From: Kribbella soli
Lineage (GTDB): Bacteria > Actinomycetota > Actinomycetes > Propionibacteriales > Kribbellaceae
Direction: 5' to 3'
DNA: 64,000 nucleotides
Assembly: GCF_004331345.1 (NCBI RefSeq)
Contig: NZ_SJJZ01000006.1
Span: 248,001-312,000, forward strand
In this document: positions 48,440 through 56,851 of the stretch, in pieces
Layout: every line of letters begins with the position of its first letter
Position numbering within the stretch: the first letter of the stretch is position 1
Notes under the pieces: generated by a model
Databases searched by the model: none
The model's input: the letters and a program-made list of their open reading frames with translations, nothing else
Told to the model about the DNA's origin: nothing
Translations under genes and position numbers: made by a program

Positions 48440-49371
48440 AACGTGTGCGCCTTGAAGAACGCGCCGATCAACTCGTGCGCTTCGAACGTCTGCGTCACGT
48501 AGCCCGGGCCGGATGTCGCGTCCGATCCCGGCCAACTGTGCCCGCCGTCGGTGACCGCGACGTGCACGACGTCGGCCGTGCAGCCCTTGTAGGTGAACTT
48601 CAGTACGTCGTCACCGATCCGGCTCGTCTTCGGTTCCGGATCGCAGTGGTCGCGGACCGTCCAGTCCCGGACCCAGGTCTCTACGTCGGGGAGGTCGCGC
48701 TGACCGTCACCGCCGTACGGGATCGTGGTGTCGCCGGTGCCGTGGATGTTGAGCACCGGGACCGGGCGACTAGGCGCGCAGTGCGTGCCCTCGATGTAGA
48801 ACGCGCCGGAGACCGGGGCGATCGCCGCGATCCGGTCGGCGAGCCGGCAGGCGAGGATGCCGGTGAAGCCCGCGCCGTTGGACTTGCCGGTCACGTAGAC
48901 GGCGTCCGTGTCGACGCAGTACGACGCCTCCAGCTGGTCGAGCAGGTCCTCGGTGAACTGCACGTCGTCGACACCCTTGGCGGAGTACGGCGCGCCCTGC
49001 CAGGCCTGCTTGTTCTCGTCGCCGATCACACCGTTGGGGTAGGCAACGATCGCGTCGAGCTTCGACAGGTCGGAGAACGCCTCGGTCTGGGCGCCGGTCT
49101 TGCCGCGGCCGTGGTACACGAGGATGAGTCGCCTGGCCTTGGAGCTCTGGTAGTTGTCCGGCACGTGCAGGCGATAGGTGCGCGTGAGGCCGCCGCTGGT
49201 GACGGTGTAGTCGCCGCTCGGTGCGGCCTGCTTGCCACAGCCGGCGCTGTGAGCGCCGACTGCCGTTGCCGTGGGCAACGTGGTGGCGGCGGTCACCAGA
49301 GCCGCCGCTCCTAGCAGCGCACCAAACCGGCGGGCGGTACGGCGTGGGATTTTGGGCCGTGCGAGGTTCAT
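48436..49371 (-). CDS. Secreted PHB-depolymerase/feruloyl-esterase-like hydrolase
   Basis: 311 residues. A basic n-region and signal peptide (RRFGALLGAAALVTAATTL) then an alpha/beta hydrolase of the LpqC/PHB depolymerase-like group: RRLILVYHGRGKTG, nucleophile Ser in VTGKSNGAGFTGIL, VLNIHGTGDTTIPYGG and His in TDGGHSWPGSD. Several cysteines fit an exported protein. GAGGAGG precedes the ATG. It is coupled to the AbgT gene and lies 91 nt after the creatininase gene. It probably cleaves aryl or alkyl esters outside the cell; the natural substrate is unknown. Confidence 0.85.
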   Translation of the reverse strand: MNLARPKIPRRTARRFGALLGAAALVTAATTLPTATAVGAHSAGCGKQAAPSGDYTVTSGGLTRTYRLHVPDNYQSSKARRLILVYHGRGKTGAQTEAFSDLSKLDAIVAYPNGVIGDENKQAWQGAPYSAKGVDDVQFTEDLLDQLEASYCVDTDAVYVTGKSNGAGFTGILACRLADRIAAIAPVSGAFYIEGTHCAPSRPVPVLNIHGTGDTTIPYGGDGQRDLPDVETWVRDWTVRDHCDPEPKTSRIGDDVLKFTYKGCTADVVHVAVTDGGHSWPGSDATSGPGYVTQTFEAHELIGAFFKAHTL

Positions 49372-49419
49372 CAGGGGCCTCCTCGGGGGCATGCGGCCTG
49401 CAGGCGGGCAGGCTCGCGC

Positions 49420-49445
49420 CTGGACCTCCCTGAGCGAAGGTCCAG
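49420..49445. repeat. 8-bp hairpin between the creatininase and esterase genes
   Basis: CTGGACCT and AGGTCCAG form a perfect stem around a 10-nt loop within the 91-nt gap. It may be a weak intra-operon terminator or processing site that lowers expression of the downstream genes. Confidence 0.3.
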
Positions 49446-49462
49446 TGTTCGGGGGTGCAGCG

Positions 49463-50206
49463 TCAGGCCGAGAGCAACTCGTCGGCGAAGGCGGCGATCC
49501 GGTCGGCGGCGGTCTCCACGAGGAGCCGGCCGTCCTCGGCTGTGGCGCGGCGGGGATCACCCAGCACGCCACGCTTGTGGTACGCGTCGAACCCGACGGA
49601 CAGCCGCGGTCCGCGCGACTGCCGGGAGAGCCGGGCCGTGGTGGTCAGGTCGTCGAGCGTGGTGGCGCCGGGTTCCAGGCGGTCGGCCTGGACCAGGTCC
49701 GGTGCGAGGTACAGCATCTGCGCGGTCTCCGCCTCACCGGCGTGACCGTGCACCTCGCTGACTCCTGTGATCAGGTCCGAAACGACGGACGTGACCGGGG
49801 TCCACGCGAACGTGAGCTCGCTGCGGACGTACTCCTGCGCGAGCACGGACAGGGCGGCGTTGTTCCCTCCGTGCCCTGTAATCACCAGGAACTGCCGCCA
49901 GCCGTGGTCGTGCAGGCTGGACACCAGATCCCGGAGAACTTGCAGGAACGTTGCCGGTGACAACGTCATCGTCCCGGGGAACGCCATGTGGTGCGGCGAG
50001 ACGCCGTACGGGACGGCCGGGGCGATCACCGCGCGACCGGCCAGCCGTTCCGCGACCCGCTCGGCGACACCGACGGCGCGGACGGTGTCGGTGGACATCG
50101 CCATCCCGCCGCCATGCTGTTCCTGCGCGCCGACCGGAACGATCACCAGCGGGGACCGGCGTACGGCGGCCTGCGCTTCATCGGTCGTCATCTCGGCAAG
50201 CTTCAC
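49463..50206 (-). CDS. Creatininase family amidohydrolase
   Basis: 247 residues. Binuclear metal site residues are visible: Glu and His in VGAQEQHGGGMAMSTDT, Asp in the same segment, His/Gly in FLVITGHGGNNAAL and Glu in GHAGEAETAQML. This family includes creatininase, cyclic amide hydrolases and MftE, so the substrate is an amide but unspecified. GTG start overlaps the GntR stop by 4 nt (GTGA). Operon with GntR upstream, esterase and AbgT transporter downstream. No mycofactocin genes are near, which argues against MftE. Confidence 0.88.
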   Translation of the reverse strand: MKLAEMTTDEAQAAVRRSPLVIVPVGAQEQHGGGMAMSTDTVRAVGVAERVAERLAGRAVIAPAVPYGVSPHHMAFPGTMTLSPATFLQVLRDLVSSLHDHGWRQFLVITGHGGNNAALSVLAQEYVRSELTFAWTPVTSVVSDLITGVSEVHGHAGEAETAQMLYLAPDLVQADRLEPGATTLDDLTTTARLSRQSRGPRLSVGFDAYHKRGVLGDPRRATAEDGRLLVETAADRIAAFADELLSA

Positions 50207-50892
50207 GACAGCTCCGGCGAGGACTCGACGGCGCGGCGGATGTTGTCGAGGTGCTCCCGGGTCAGCCGCTCGGCCTGTACGGCGTCCTGTGCGCGGACGG
50301 CCTCGACGATCGCCTGGTGCTCCTCGTGATCACGTCCGCGGTTGTCGTACAACGCACGGATCTGCTGCTGCTCGCGGACGCGAACCTTCAGCAGCGACGC
50401 CAGAACCTCTTGCAGCAAAGGGTTCCCGGACGCGGCCGCGAGCTCGACATGGAAGTTCAGCGCGAACGCCGGTCCACCGGGCGGGACGAGCGCGTTGGTG
50501 ACCGCGGCCTCCAGGCGCTCCAGGTTCTCGGCTTGGCGCGCCAGGGCCGACTGCGCCGCGACGGCCGGCTCGATCACCAGGCGCGCACTGATCAGCTGCA
50601 ACACCGAGTCCTTCGTGATCGGCGGCCGGTGCGGATTCGCCAGTACGACGTTGTTGATCGTCGGGCCGACGTACGTCCCGGAGCCGTGCCGGAACTCGAC
50701 CGCCCCGGTCGCCTCGAGCTTCCGCAGCGCCTCCCGCACCGTCGGCGTGGTGATCGCGAACCGCTTCGCCAACTCGCGCGCCGACGGGATCGCGTCACCG
50801 GGCCGCAGCCCGCCGTCCCGGATGATCCCGAGGATCGACTCGGTCAACCGGTCCGACAAACTGGGCAGCGCCTCAGATGCTGAGTAAGTCAC
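50203..50892 (-). CDS. GntR family regulator, FadR/FCD type
   Basis: 229 residues. Winged helix near 15-75: ILGIIRDGGLRPGDAIPSAR, ELAKRFAITTPTVREALRKL and GSGTYVG; the C-terminal helical FCD ligand domain has VIEPAVAAQSA and DHEEHQAIVEAV with metal-binding histidines. GTG start without a ribosome-binding site; promoter spacing suggests a leaderless mRNA. A palindrome covers its -10 and start codon, indicating autoregulation. First gene of the creatininase-esterase-AbgT unit, which it presumably controls. Confidence 0.92.
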   Translation of the reverse strand: MTYSASEALPSLSDRLTESILGIIRDGGLRPGDAIPSARELAKRFAITTPTVREALRKLEATGAVEFRHGSGTYVGPTINNVVLANPHRPPITKDSVLQLISARLVIEPAVAAQSALARQAENLERLEAAVTNALVPPGGPAFALNFHVELAAASGNPLLQEVLASLLKVRVREQQQIRALYDNRGRDHEEHQAIVEAVRAQDAVQAERLTREHLDNIRRAVESSPELS

Positions 50893-50911
50893 GAAGTGAC
50901 TAAATCACTTA
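50887..50911. promoter_or_regulatory. GntR operator covering the start of its own gene
   Basis: AGTCAC-GAA-GTGACT (50887-50901) is a perfect palindrome, overlapped by AAGTGA-CTAAA-TCACTT (50895-50911). It covers the proposed -10 box and start codon of the GntR gene. Overlapping dyads of this kind suit FadR-type dimers. Confidence 0.6.
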
Positions 50912-50927
50912 GCCACATCCCGGTCAA
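50899..50927 (-). promoter_or_regulatory. Putative leaderless promoter of the GntR operon
   Basis: On the minus strand TTGACC (50922-50927), a 17-nt spacer and TTTAGT (50899-50904), then 6 nt to the GTG start. There is no Shine-Dalgarno sequence, so transcription probably begins at the start codon. Confidence 0.5.
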
Positions 50928-50987
50928 GACCTCGAACGAGTAGTTCTGCTCAGTCGCGGTGACCGTCCGTGCCCGTACCTTGCTGGC

Positions 50988-51959
50988 ATGAAGGAGCGCA
51001 CCTGGGCGGGTTCGATCGTCGTCATCGGGTTCCGGGCCCTGGGCATCGGTCTCGGCGTGGCCGTCGTCGTCGGGATCATCGTGACGAGCGTCCAGTCCGC
51101 GAACTGCCTGCCCGACGAGGAATGCTGGGCGGCCGTCGGCGGCATCGCGTACGGCGCTCTCGGCGGCGGGATCGCGATGGCGCTCGCGATCCTGGTATTC
51201 GCGATCCGTCTGCACGTCGGCGCGATCTTCGGCACCGGCGCCGCGGTCGGAGTACTGGCTCTGCTCGCCGCGGCATGGGCAGCCCTCCTCGGGTGGGCCC
51301 AGCCACTCCTCTTGCTGGCCGCTGTCGCGTTCTCGGCCAGCGCGGTTCTCCAGCGCTGCCATCGGCCGACCGACGGCGGGCACCGGCAGTGGACGCGGCC
51401 GTCGACGGGGGCGGTTCTGATCGCGGCAGGCGTCGTACTCCTCGGCGCCCTTCCGGCCGGGTTCAAGCTCGCCAAGGTGTGGTCGGAAGAGCGGCGGATC
51501 GAGGCTGTCATCGCCCGACCGCTGCAGACCGACCTGGACGGCACCTGGCCCTACTCCGTGCGCTCGTGGGACTCCGGGTTCGAGTACGACGTGATGGAGC
51601 CCCCGTCGAACGGACAGCGGATCGCCGAGGTCTCTGTCACCGTTCGCAACGCGGCCCCGGACCAGGCGCCGTGCACCGGCTTCACCGACCGTATCGAAGG
51701 CCCGGTCACGGTCACCGGCTGCACGGAACTCGTCCCGAACCTGTGGCAAGCACACGGCGCCCACGGCGAGACCCAGTACTTCGTCCACGCCGGGGATCGC
51801 CAGTGGGCCTACGTTCGGGCCGGAACCTATGGCGGCGCGGACGTCCAGCGACAGCACGACGCCCGCGCCGAACGGATCGCGAGATCTCTGCGACCGCGCT
51901 CAGCCTTTCCCCTTGCCGCCGAATCGGTCGGCTGCGGCTTCTGCGAGTGGCTGGCGTAA
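50988..51959 (+). CDS. Membrane protein of unknown function
   Basis: 323 residues with about five membrane helices in the first 170 (IGFRALGIGLGVAVVVGIIV, GIAYGALGGGIAMALAILVF, FGTGAAVGVLALLAAAWAAL, a fourth directly after, and GAVLIAAGVVLLGALPAGFK), then a soluble domain of about 150 residues with four cysteines (CTGF, GCTEL, GCGFCEWLA). The short cysteine-bearing loop NCLPDEECW between helices 1 and 2 may be disulfide-linked. No family is recognised. It stands between the divergent GntR operon and the convergent nucleotidase gene. An orphan envelope protein. Confidence 0.7.
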   Translation: MKERTWAGSIVVIGFRALGIGLGVAVVVGIIVTSVQSANCLPDEECWAAVGGIAYGALGGGIAMALAILVFAIRLHVGAIFGTGAAVGVLALLAAAWAALLGWAQPLLLLAAVAFSASAVLQRCHRPTDGGHRQWTRPSTGAVLIAAGVVLLGALPAGFKLAKVWSEERRIEAVIARPLQTDLDGTWPYSVRSWDSGFEYDVMEPPSNGQRIAEVSVTVRNAAPDQAPCTGFTDRIEGPVTVTGCTELVPNLWQAHGAHGETQYFVHAGDRQWAYVRAGTYGGADVQRQHDARAERIARSLRPRSAFPLAAESVGCGFCEWLA

Positions 51960-51987
51960 CAGCCACTCGCAGCGAACGCCGAGCGGG

Positions 51988-53838
51988 TCAGGGGGTGACG
52001 GTGATGGGGGCGCCGTTCGAGACCAGGGACCAGTCGCCGGTGTGGAAGGTGTTCGGGTTGACCTCGCCGGTGGCGGTGACGTAGTCGATCATCAGCTGGC
52101 GGATCTCGACCTGGCGGTTGTAGACGACCGGTGCGGTCTTGACGTGCGGGAAGTTGCCGCCGCCGGACTGGCGGTAGTTGTTGACCGCGACAACGAACTG
52201 CTGGTCGGCCGCGACCGGCGTGCCGTCGTACGCGAGGTCCGTGATCCGCGCGCCGGCTGCCTTGGCGATGTCGATCTTGTAGGTCAGGGGCTTCGACAGG
52301 CCGCCGAGGATGTCGTAGTTGTAATCCGGCGTACCGTTCGGCGCGGTCGGGGTCGGGGCGTTGGTGACCTGGTCGGACGGGAACGGCCCGGTGCCGGTCA
52401 CCTGCTTGAAGTACTGCGCGGAGAACTCCAGGTAGTCCTTGATCTGCGCACCCGTCATCGTCACCCCGAGCAGCGTGTTGTCGAAGACGTAGAGCCCGGC
52501 GACGTCGCGGATCGACACGTCGCCGGCCGGGATCGCGGCGGCCCGGTTGAACGGGGCCGCGATCGCGAGCACCGGCAGCGACGCCTGCGGCGTACCGACG
52601 AGGGCCTTCGAGACCGCGTCGGCCTGGATGAAGTTGACGAAGTCCAGCGCGGCGGTGTCCTCCCACGGCGCGGTCGCCGCGGACATCGCCTCGGTGCAGG
52701 TGCCGATCTTCGAGTTCACGTACTCGACGACCTTGTCGTGGTCCTTCTGCAGCAGCGCGACGACGTCCGGGTCGGCGCCGACGGTGTTCGCGTTCAGCAC
52801 CTGGCTGTGCCGGCCGACGACCTTCCACTGCCCGTGGACCTTCTGCAGGTCGAGGTCGAACAGCGACAGCCGCATACCCCACTTCAGCGGCTCGCTGAGC
52901 ACCACCTGCTCGCCGCTCGTCTTGTTCGTGACGAGCCGCTCGGGGATCTCCAGGTGCGCGTGACCGACCAGGACGGCGTCGATACCCGGGACGGTCTCGG
53001 CCATCAGCACCGACGCGTTCTCCGGGTACGGCAGCGCGTCGCCGTACGACGAGGACAGGTCCATCCCCGAGTGCACGGAGGCGATCACGACGTCGGCACC
53101 GGCCTTGCGGACCCGCGGCGCCCAGATCTTCGCGAGCTCGACGATGCCGCCGAACTTCAGCTTGTTCTCGACGTTCGCCTTGTCCCAGATCGCGATCCCC
53201 GGGTTGGTCAGGCCGAGGATGCCGACGGTGATCGGCTTCTCCCCCGGCACGTGCACCCGCTTCAGCGTGTACGGCGGGAACACCGGCAGGCCTGTGGTCC
53301 AGTCCTGGGCGTTCGCGCCGAGCAGCGGGAACCGCAGCTGCCGCTGGAACTTGCGGAGGATGTCGAGGCCGTAGTTGAACTCGTGGTTGCCGAGCGCGGC
53401 GGCGTCGTACCCGATCCGGTTCATCGCGGCCGCCATCGGGTGCGTGTGACCGCCGGTGATGGGCTCGATCTTCGCGAAGTAGTACGCCAGCGGCGTGCCC
53501 TGGATGGTGTCGCCGGCGTCCAGCAGCAGCGGGCGCGGCGCCCGCCGGTCCGCGGCGATCCGGTCCCGGACCGCGCTGACCAGCGTCGAGATCTTGGCCA
53601 GGCCGATGTCGTTGTGCGCGCTGTCGTCGTACTCGGTGTTCTTGAAGTAGTCCCAGTTGAAGACGTTGCCGTGCAGGTCGGTGGTGCCCATCACGGTCAG
53701 CCGGACGGTCTTCCCGGGCCCGCCGCGGTCGTCACCGGCGTACGCCGGGACCGCCTGGAAACCGGCCGCGGCCAGCGCCGCCGCCCCACCGATCACCGTG
53801 CGTCGTGTCATGCTCGTCCGCTCACCGCTGTCCGTCAT
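51988..53838 (-). CDS. Tat-exported 5'-nucleotidase/2',3'-cyclic phosphodiesterase
   Basis: 616 residues. Tat signal SMTRRTVIGGAAALAAAGF; metallophosphatase domain with VMGTTDLHGNVFNWDYF, LLDAGDTIQGTPL, ALGNHEFNYG, ASVHSGMD and LVGHAHLEIP (metal ligands Asp, His, Asn); C-terminal nucleotidase domain with NRAAAIPAGDVSIRDV, VFDNTLLGVTMTG and VVAVNNYRQSGGGNFP (substrate-binding). It recovers nucleosides and phosphate from extracellular nucleotides. The ATG at 53838 gives a short pre-Tat stretch; the ATG at MTRR is an alternative. Faces the membrane protein gene, 28 nt away. Confidence 0.93.
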   Translation of the reverse strand: MTDSGERTSMTRRTVIGGAAALAAAGFQAVPAYAGDDRGGPGKTVRLTVMGTTDLHGNVFNWDYFKNTEYDDSAHNDIGLAKISTLVSAVRDRIAADRRAPRPLLLDAGDTIQGTPLAYYFAKIEPITGGHTHPMAAAMNRIGYDAAALGNHEFNYGLDILRKFQRQLRFPLLGANAQDWTTGLPVFPPYTLKRVHVPGEKPITVGILGLTNPGIAIWDKANVENKLKFGGIVELAKIWAPRVRKAGADVVIASVHSGMDLSSSYGDALPYPENASVLMAETVPGIDAVLVGHAHLEIPERLVTNKTSGEQVVLSEPLKWGMRLSLFDLDLQKVHGQWKVVGRHSQVLNANTVGADPDVVALLQKDHDKVVEYVNSKIGTCTEAMSAATAPWEDTAALDFVNFIQADAVSKALVGTPQASLPVLAIAAPFNRAAAIPAGDVSIRDVAGLYVFDNTLLGVTMTGAQIKDYLEFSAQYFKQVTGTGPFPSDQVTNAPTPTAPNGTPDYNYDILGGLSKPLTYKIDIAKAAGARITDLAYDGTPVAADQQFVVAVNNYRQSGGGNFPHVKTAPVVYNRQVEIRQLMIDYVTATGEVNPNTFHTGDWSLVSNGAPITVTP

Positions 53839-53952
53839 CGCCCCGCCTCACAGGTCCGTACGCCGGGATCTCCGGCCCGAAAGCACACGATACGGGCGAC
53901 ACACCCCCACCCCGTGAACGCATGGCCCCGCCCACGCGAGAAGATGGCCCTC

Positions 53953-54744
53953 ATGACCAAGCCGCCCGGCAAAGTCCTGCCGTTGGTCGCCGCCCTCCTT
54001 TGCGGTGCCGTCCTCGCCCAAGCCGCCACGCCCTCCGACCACTCCGTCACGTCCGCAGCCGCGCCTGTCTCCCCGACGTCCGGCCACGGACTGCTGGGTA
54101 CGCCGGTCACGTCCAAGCGCGGCGAACCGTCGTCGACCAAACAACCCACGCCGCCTGCCAAGCCCCCGGTCGCCAAGCCGCCTGCTGACGACTGGAACCT
54201 GGCGGCGCACGGGAAGGTGCTCTACCTGACCTTCGACGACGGTCCCCAGCACGAGTGGACCCCGAGGGTCCTGCAGGTACTGCGTAAGCACAAGGCCCAC
54301 GCGACCTTCTTCGTGCTCGGGATCCAGGTGGCGCAGTACCCGGAACTGATCGCCGCCGAGCGGGCCGCCGGGCACACCGTCGGCAACCACACCTGGGACC
54401 ACAAGACGCTGACCCTGTTGCCGGACGCGAAGGTGCGGCAGGAGATCGCGATGGGCGTGAAGTCGAAGTGCCTGCGGCCGCCGACCGGTGCCACGAACGC
54501 GAAGATCCAGGCGATCGCCGCGGCGTACCACCAGCGGCAGGTGCTCTGGGACGTCGACACGAAGGACTGGGAGAAGCCCGGCGCCGCCAGCATCGAGCAC
54601 GCGATCATGGCCGGGGCCCGTCCCGGGGCGATCATCCTGATGCACGACGGCGGCGGCAACCGCTCCGAGACCGTCGCGGCCCTCGACCGAGCCCTGACCA
54701 AGCTCACCAAGCTCGGCTACACGTACCGCTCGCTGCCCTGCTAA
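53953..54744 (+). CDS. Polysaccharide deacetylase (NodB domain), secreted
   Basis: About 263 residues. N-terminal hydrophobic segment VLPLVAALLCGAVLAQAATP (signal or anchor), a Pro/Lys/Thr linker to residue 80, then the NodB domain: motif 1 LTFDDGPQHEWTP (catalytic Asp and metal Asp), motif 2 HTVGNHTWDHKTL (metal His), motif 3 KCLRPPTGATN and motif 5 IILMHDGGGN. It probably deacetylates peptidoglycan or chitin-like glycans on the cell surface. ATG 53953 is preferred by spacing from AGAAG; ATG 53944 adds three residues. Confidence 0.9.
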   Translation: MTKPPGKVLPLVAALLCGAVLAQAATPSDHSVTSAAAPVSPTSGHGLLGTPVTSKRGEPSSTKQPTPPAKPPVAKPPADDWNLAAHGKVLYLTFDDGPQHEWTPRVLQVLRKHKAHATFFVLGIQVAQYPELIAAERAAGHTVGNHTWDHKTLTLLPDAKVRQEIAMGVKSKCLRPPTGATNAKIQAIAAAYHQRQVLWDVDTKDWEKPGAASIEHAIMAGARPGAIILMHDGGGNRSETVAALDRALTKLTKLGYTYRSLPC

Positions 54745-54861
54745 CGCGCGACGCCCTCGATACCGAGTTCGAGCGCGGCGGGGCGGCGTCGCAGTACTTC
54801 GTCGCGCATCGGGCCGACCACGAAGCTTTCGTCCATGACCTGAGCTTCGCAGGTCGGCAGG

Positions 54862-55560
54862 TCAGCGCAGCACGCCTGCGGCGCCGTCGGAGAAGTGCCT
54901 GATGGCCTCGTCGATGACGTGCACCGGCTGGTCGAGCGCCTTGACCAGGAACATGCCGGTGGGGCGCAGCAGTGGGTTCGGCTTGACGACGCTGCGGACG
55001 GACGGCTGGTCGAGACCGCGGACACCGGCCGTCGTCGCGCCGACGCCGCGGACCAGAGCCAGGTCGAGCATGTACTGGCCGAGCAGCTTGTGCTGTGTGA
55101 AGCCGCGGACGGTTGCCCATGGCAGTACGACGGGGAAGGCGGCGCCGTCGCAGGCCAGCTCGAGGCCCTTGGCGGAGATCCGCATCGCCACCGGCGGCAG
55201 CTCGTTGGCGTCGTACCACTCCACCCGCTCGGCCTGCACGCGGTACACCAGGACCGTGCTGAGCACCAGCGGGATCATTGCCACGATCAACAACAGCGCG
55301 AACGGCCACATCCCGGAGCCGCGGAAGGCGATCAGCGCGTAGATCGCGGCGACGATACCGATCGCGCCGAGGGCCAGCGTCACCCACGCACCGCGCCGCT
55401 CCACGGTCCGCACCACCTCGCGCCGGCGCAGCACCGCATCCCGGTCGACCCCGACCACGAACGACTGCCCTGGATCCCGTGGCGGCACCTGCACCTCCGG
55501 CCCGGCCTCTGAAGTACTGACCTCTGAAACCTGTGAAGCTACGTCCCCGTCCTCACTCAC
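54862..55560 (-). CDS. Membrane protein with a PH-like (bacterial PH) domain
   Basis: 232 residues: an acidic N-terminus, two membrane helices (WVTLALGAIGIVAAIYALIA and MWPFALLLIVAMIPLVLSTV), then a beta-rich cytoplasmic domain (RVEWYDANELPPVAMRISAK, FPVVLPWATVRGFT) like YdbT/bPH proteins, ending in a helix (HVIDEAIRHFSDG). GTG start. No family function is known; such proteins are widespread in actinobacteria. Same strand as hmgA and 23 nt downstream of it, so possibly co-transcribed, though functionally unrelated. Confidence 0.72.
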   Translation of the reverse strand: MSEDGDVASQVSEVSTSEAGPEVQVPPRDPGQSFVVGVDRDAVLRRREVVRTVERRGAWVTLALGAIGIVAAIYALIAFRGSGMWPFALLLIVAMIPLVLSTVLVYRVQAERVEWYDANELPPVAMRISAKGLELACDGAAFPVVLPWATVRGFTQHKLLGQYMLDLALVRGVGATTAGVRGLDQPSVRSVVKPNPLLRPTGMFLVKALDQPVHVIDEAIRHFSDGAAGVLR

Positions 55561-55583
55561 AGGGGACAGAATCCCACAGACTG

Positions 55584-56777
55584 TCAGTTCTTGCGGCGAC
55601 CTGCCCAGGTCCAGGCGTAGACGCCGTCGTCGACCGCCTGGCCGCCCTCGCCGAGTTCGAGCGGGCGGAAGGTGTCGACCATGACGGCCAGTTCCTCGAA
55701 GCGCTCGGCACCCAGCGAGGCCTCGATCGCCGACGGCTGCGGCCCGTGGGCGTACCCGCCGGGGTGCAGCGAGATCGACCCGAGCCCGATCCCGGAGCCC
55801 TTCCGCGCCTCGTAGTCGCCGCCGCAGTAGAACATCACCTCGTCGGAGTCGACGTTCGAGTGGTAGTACGGCACCGGCACCGACAACGGGTGGTAGTCGA
55901 CCTTCCGCGGCACGAAGTTGCAGACCACGAAGTTGTACCCCTCGAACACCTGGTGCACGGGCGGCGGCTGGTGCACCCGCCCGGTGATCGGCTCGAAGTC
56001 GCTCACGTTGAACGTGTACGGGTACAGGCAGCCGTCCCACCCGACCACGTCGAACGGGTGGGTCGCGTACGTCATCCGGCTGCCGACGATCCCGCCGGCC
56101 CCGTTCCCGCGGTGCTTGACGAGCACCTCGACGTCGGTCCCCTCGACCACCAGCGGCTCGATGGTGGGGTGCAGGTCGCGTTCGCAGTACGGCGAGTGCT
56201 CGAGGAACTGGCCGTACCGGGACAGGTAGCGCTTCGGCGGCGCGATATGCGAGTTCGCCTCGATGGCGTACGCGTGCACGCCCTCCGGCCCGGGCAGCCA
56301 GCGGTGCGTGGTCGCGCGCGGGATGATCACGTAGTCGCCCTGGACCGCGTTCAGTACGCCGAACACGGTCTCCACGGTCGCCGAGCCCTTCTCGACGTAC
56401 ACGCACTCGTCGCCGATCGCGTTCCGGTAGTACGGCGACGGCTGCTCGGCCACGACGTACGAGATCCGGACGTCACCGTTGCCGAGCACGAGCCGCCTGT
56501 CCTCCACGGCGTTCGACTTGGACGTCTCGGTGAACAGGTCGTGCAGCTTCAGGTGCCGCGGCGTGAGCGGGTGGTTCGCGACGGTGGCGAGATCCGGCAG
56601 GTCCCACACCTGGGAATCGACGATCGCGGACGGTACGCCGGCGTGGTACAGCAGCGACGAGTCCGACGAGAACCCCTCCTCCCCCATCAGCTCCTCGTAG
56701 TACAGCCCGCCGTCCGGTTTCCGGAACTGCGTGTGCCGCTTCGGTGGAACTTCCCCGACCTGCCGGTAGAACGCCAT
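55584..56777 (-). CDS. hmgA: Homogentisate 1,2-dioxygenase
   Basis: Opens the ring of homogentisate to maleylacetoacetate in tyrosine and phenylalanine catabolism. 397 residues: start AFYRQVGEVPPKRHTQF as in actinobacterial enzymes, the core GWDGCLYPYTFNVSDFEPIT, GRVHQPPPVHQVFEG (active-site His) and ISLHPGGYAHGPQPSAIE (iron-binding His region). It is divergent from the unknown gene-fahA pair, whose product acts two steps later. A perfect palindrome in the shared promoter (56805-56820) suggests joint control. AGGAG is about 8 nt from the ATG. Confidence 0.95.
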   Translation of the reverse strand: MAFYRQVGEVPPKRHTQFRKPDGGLYYEELMGEEGFSSDSSLLYHAGVPSAIVDSQVWDLPDLATVANHPLTPRHLKLHDLFTETSKSNAVEDRRLVLGNGDVRISYVVAEQPSPYYRNAIGDECVYVEKGSATVETVFGVLNAVQGDYVIIPRATTHRWLPGPEGVHAYAIEANSHIAPPKRYLSRYGQFLEHSPYCERDLHPTIEPLVVEGTDVEVLVKHRGNGAGGIVGSRMTYATHPFDVVGWDGCLYPYTFNVSDFEPITGRVHQPPPVHQVFEGYNFVVCNFVPRKVDYHPLSVPVPYYHSNVDSDEVMFYCGGDYEARKGSGIGLGSISLHPGGYAHGPQPSAIEASLGAERFEELAVMVDTFRPLELGEGGQAVDDGVYAWTWAGRRKN

Positions 56778-56804
56778 CTCCGCCACTCCTGCTTGTACGC
56801 TATT

Positions 56805-56820
56805 CGGACGCGTGCGTCCG
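56805..56820. promoter_or_regulatory. Palindromic operator between hmgA and the fahA operon
   Basis: CGGACGC-GT-GCGTCCG, a perfect 16-bp dyad, in the 74-bp divergent gap. Best read as the binding site for a shared repressor of tyrosine catabolism; no regulator gene is adjacent. Confidence 0.55.
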
Positions 56821-56851
56821 CTTACCGAAAGCATCCGTTAGGCTTCGACCC

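Noticed and set aside
51829..53952. Long rightward frame leading into the deacetylase
   Set aside because: It runs antisense across the nucleotidase gene and lacks protein character; only the part from 53953 has a signal peptide and NodB domain.
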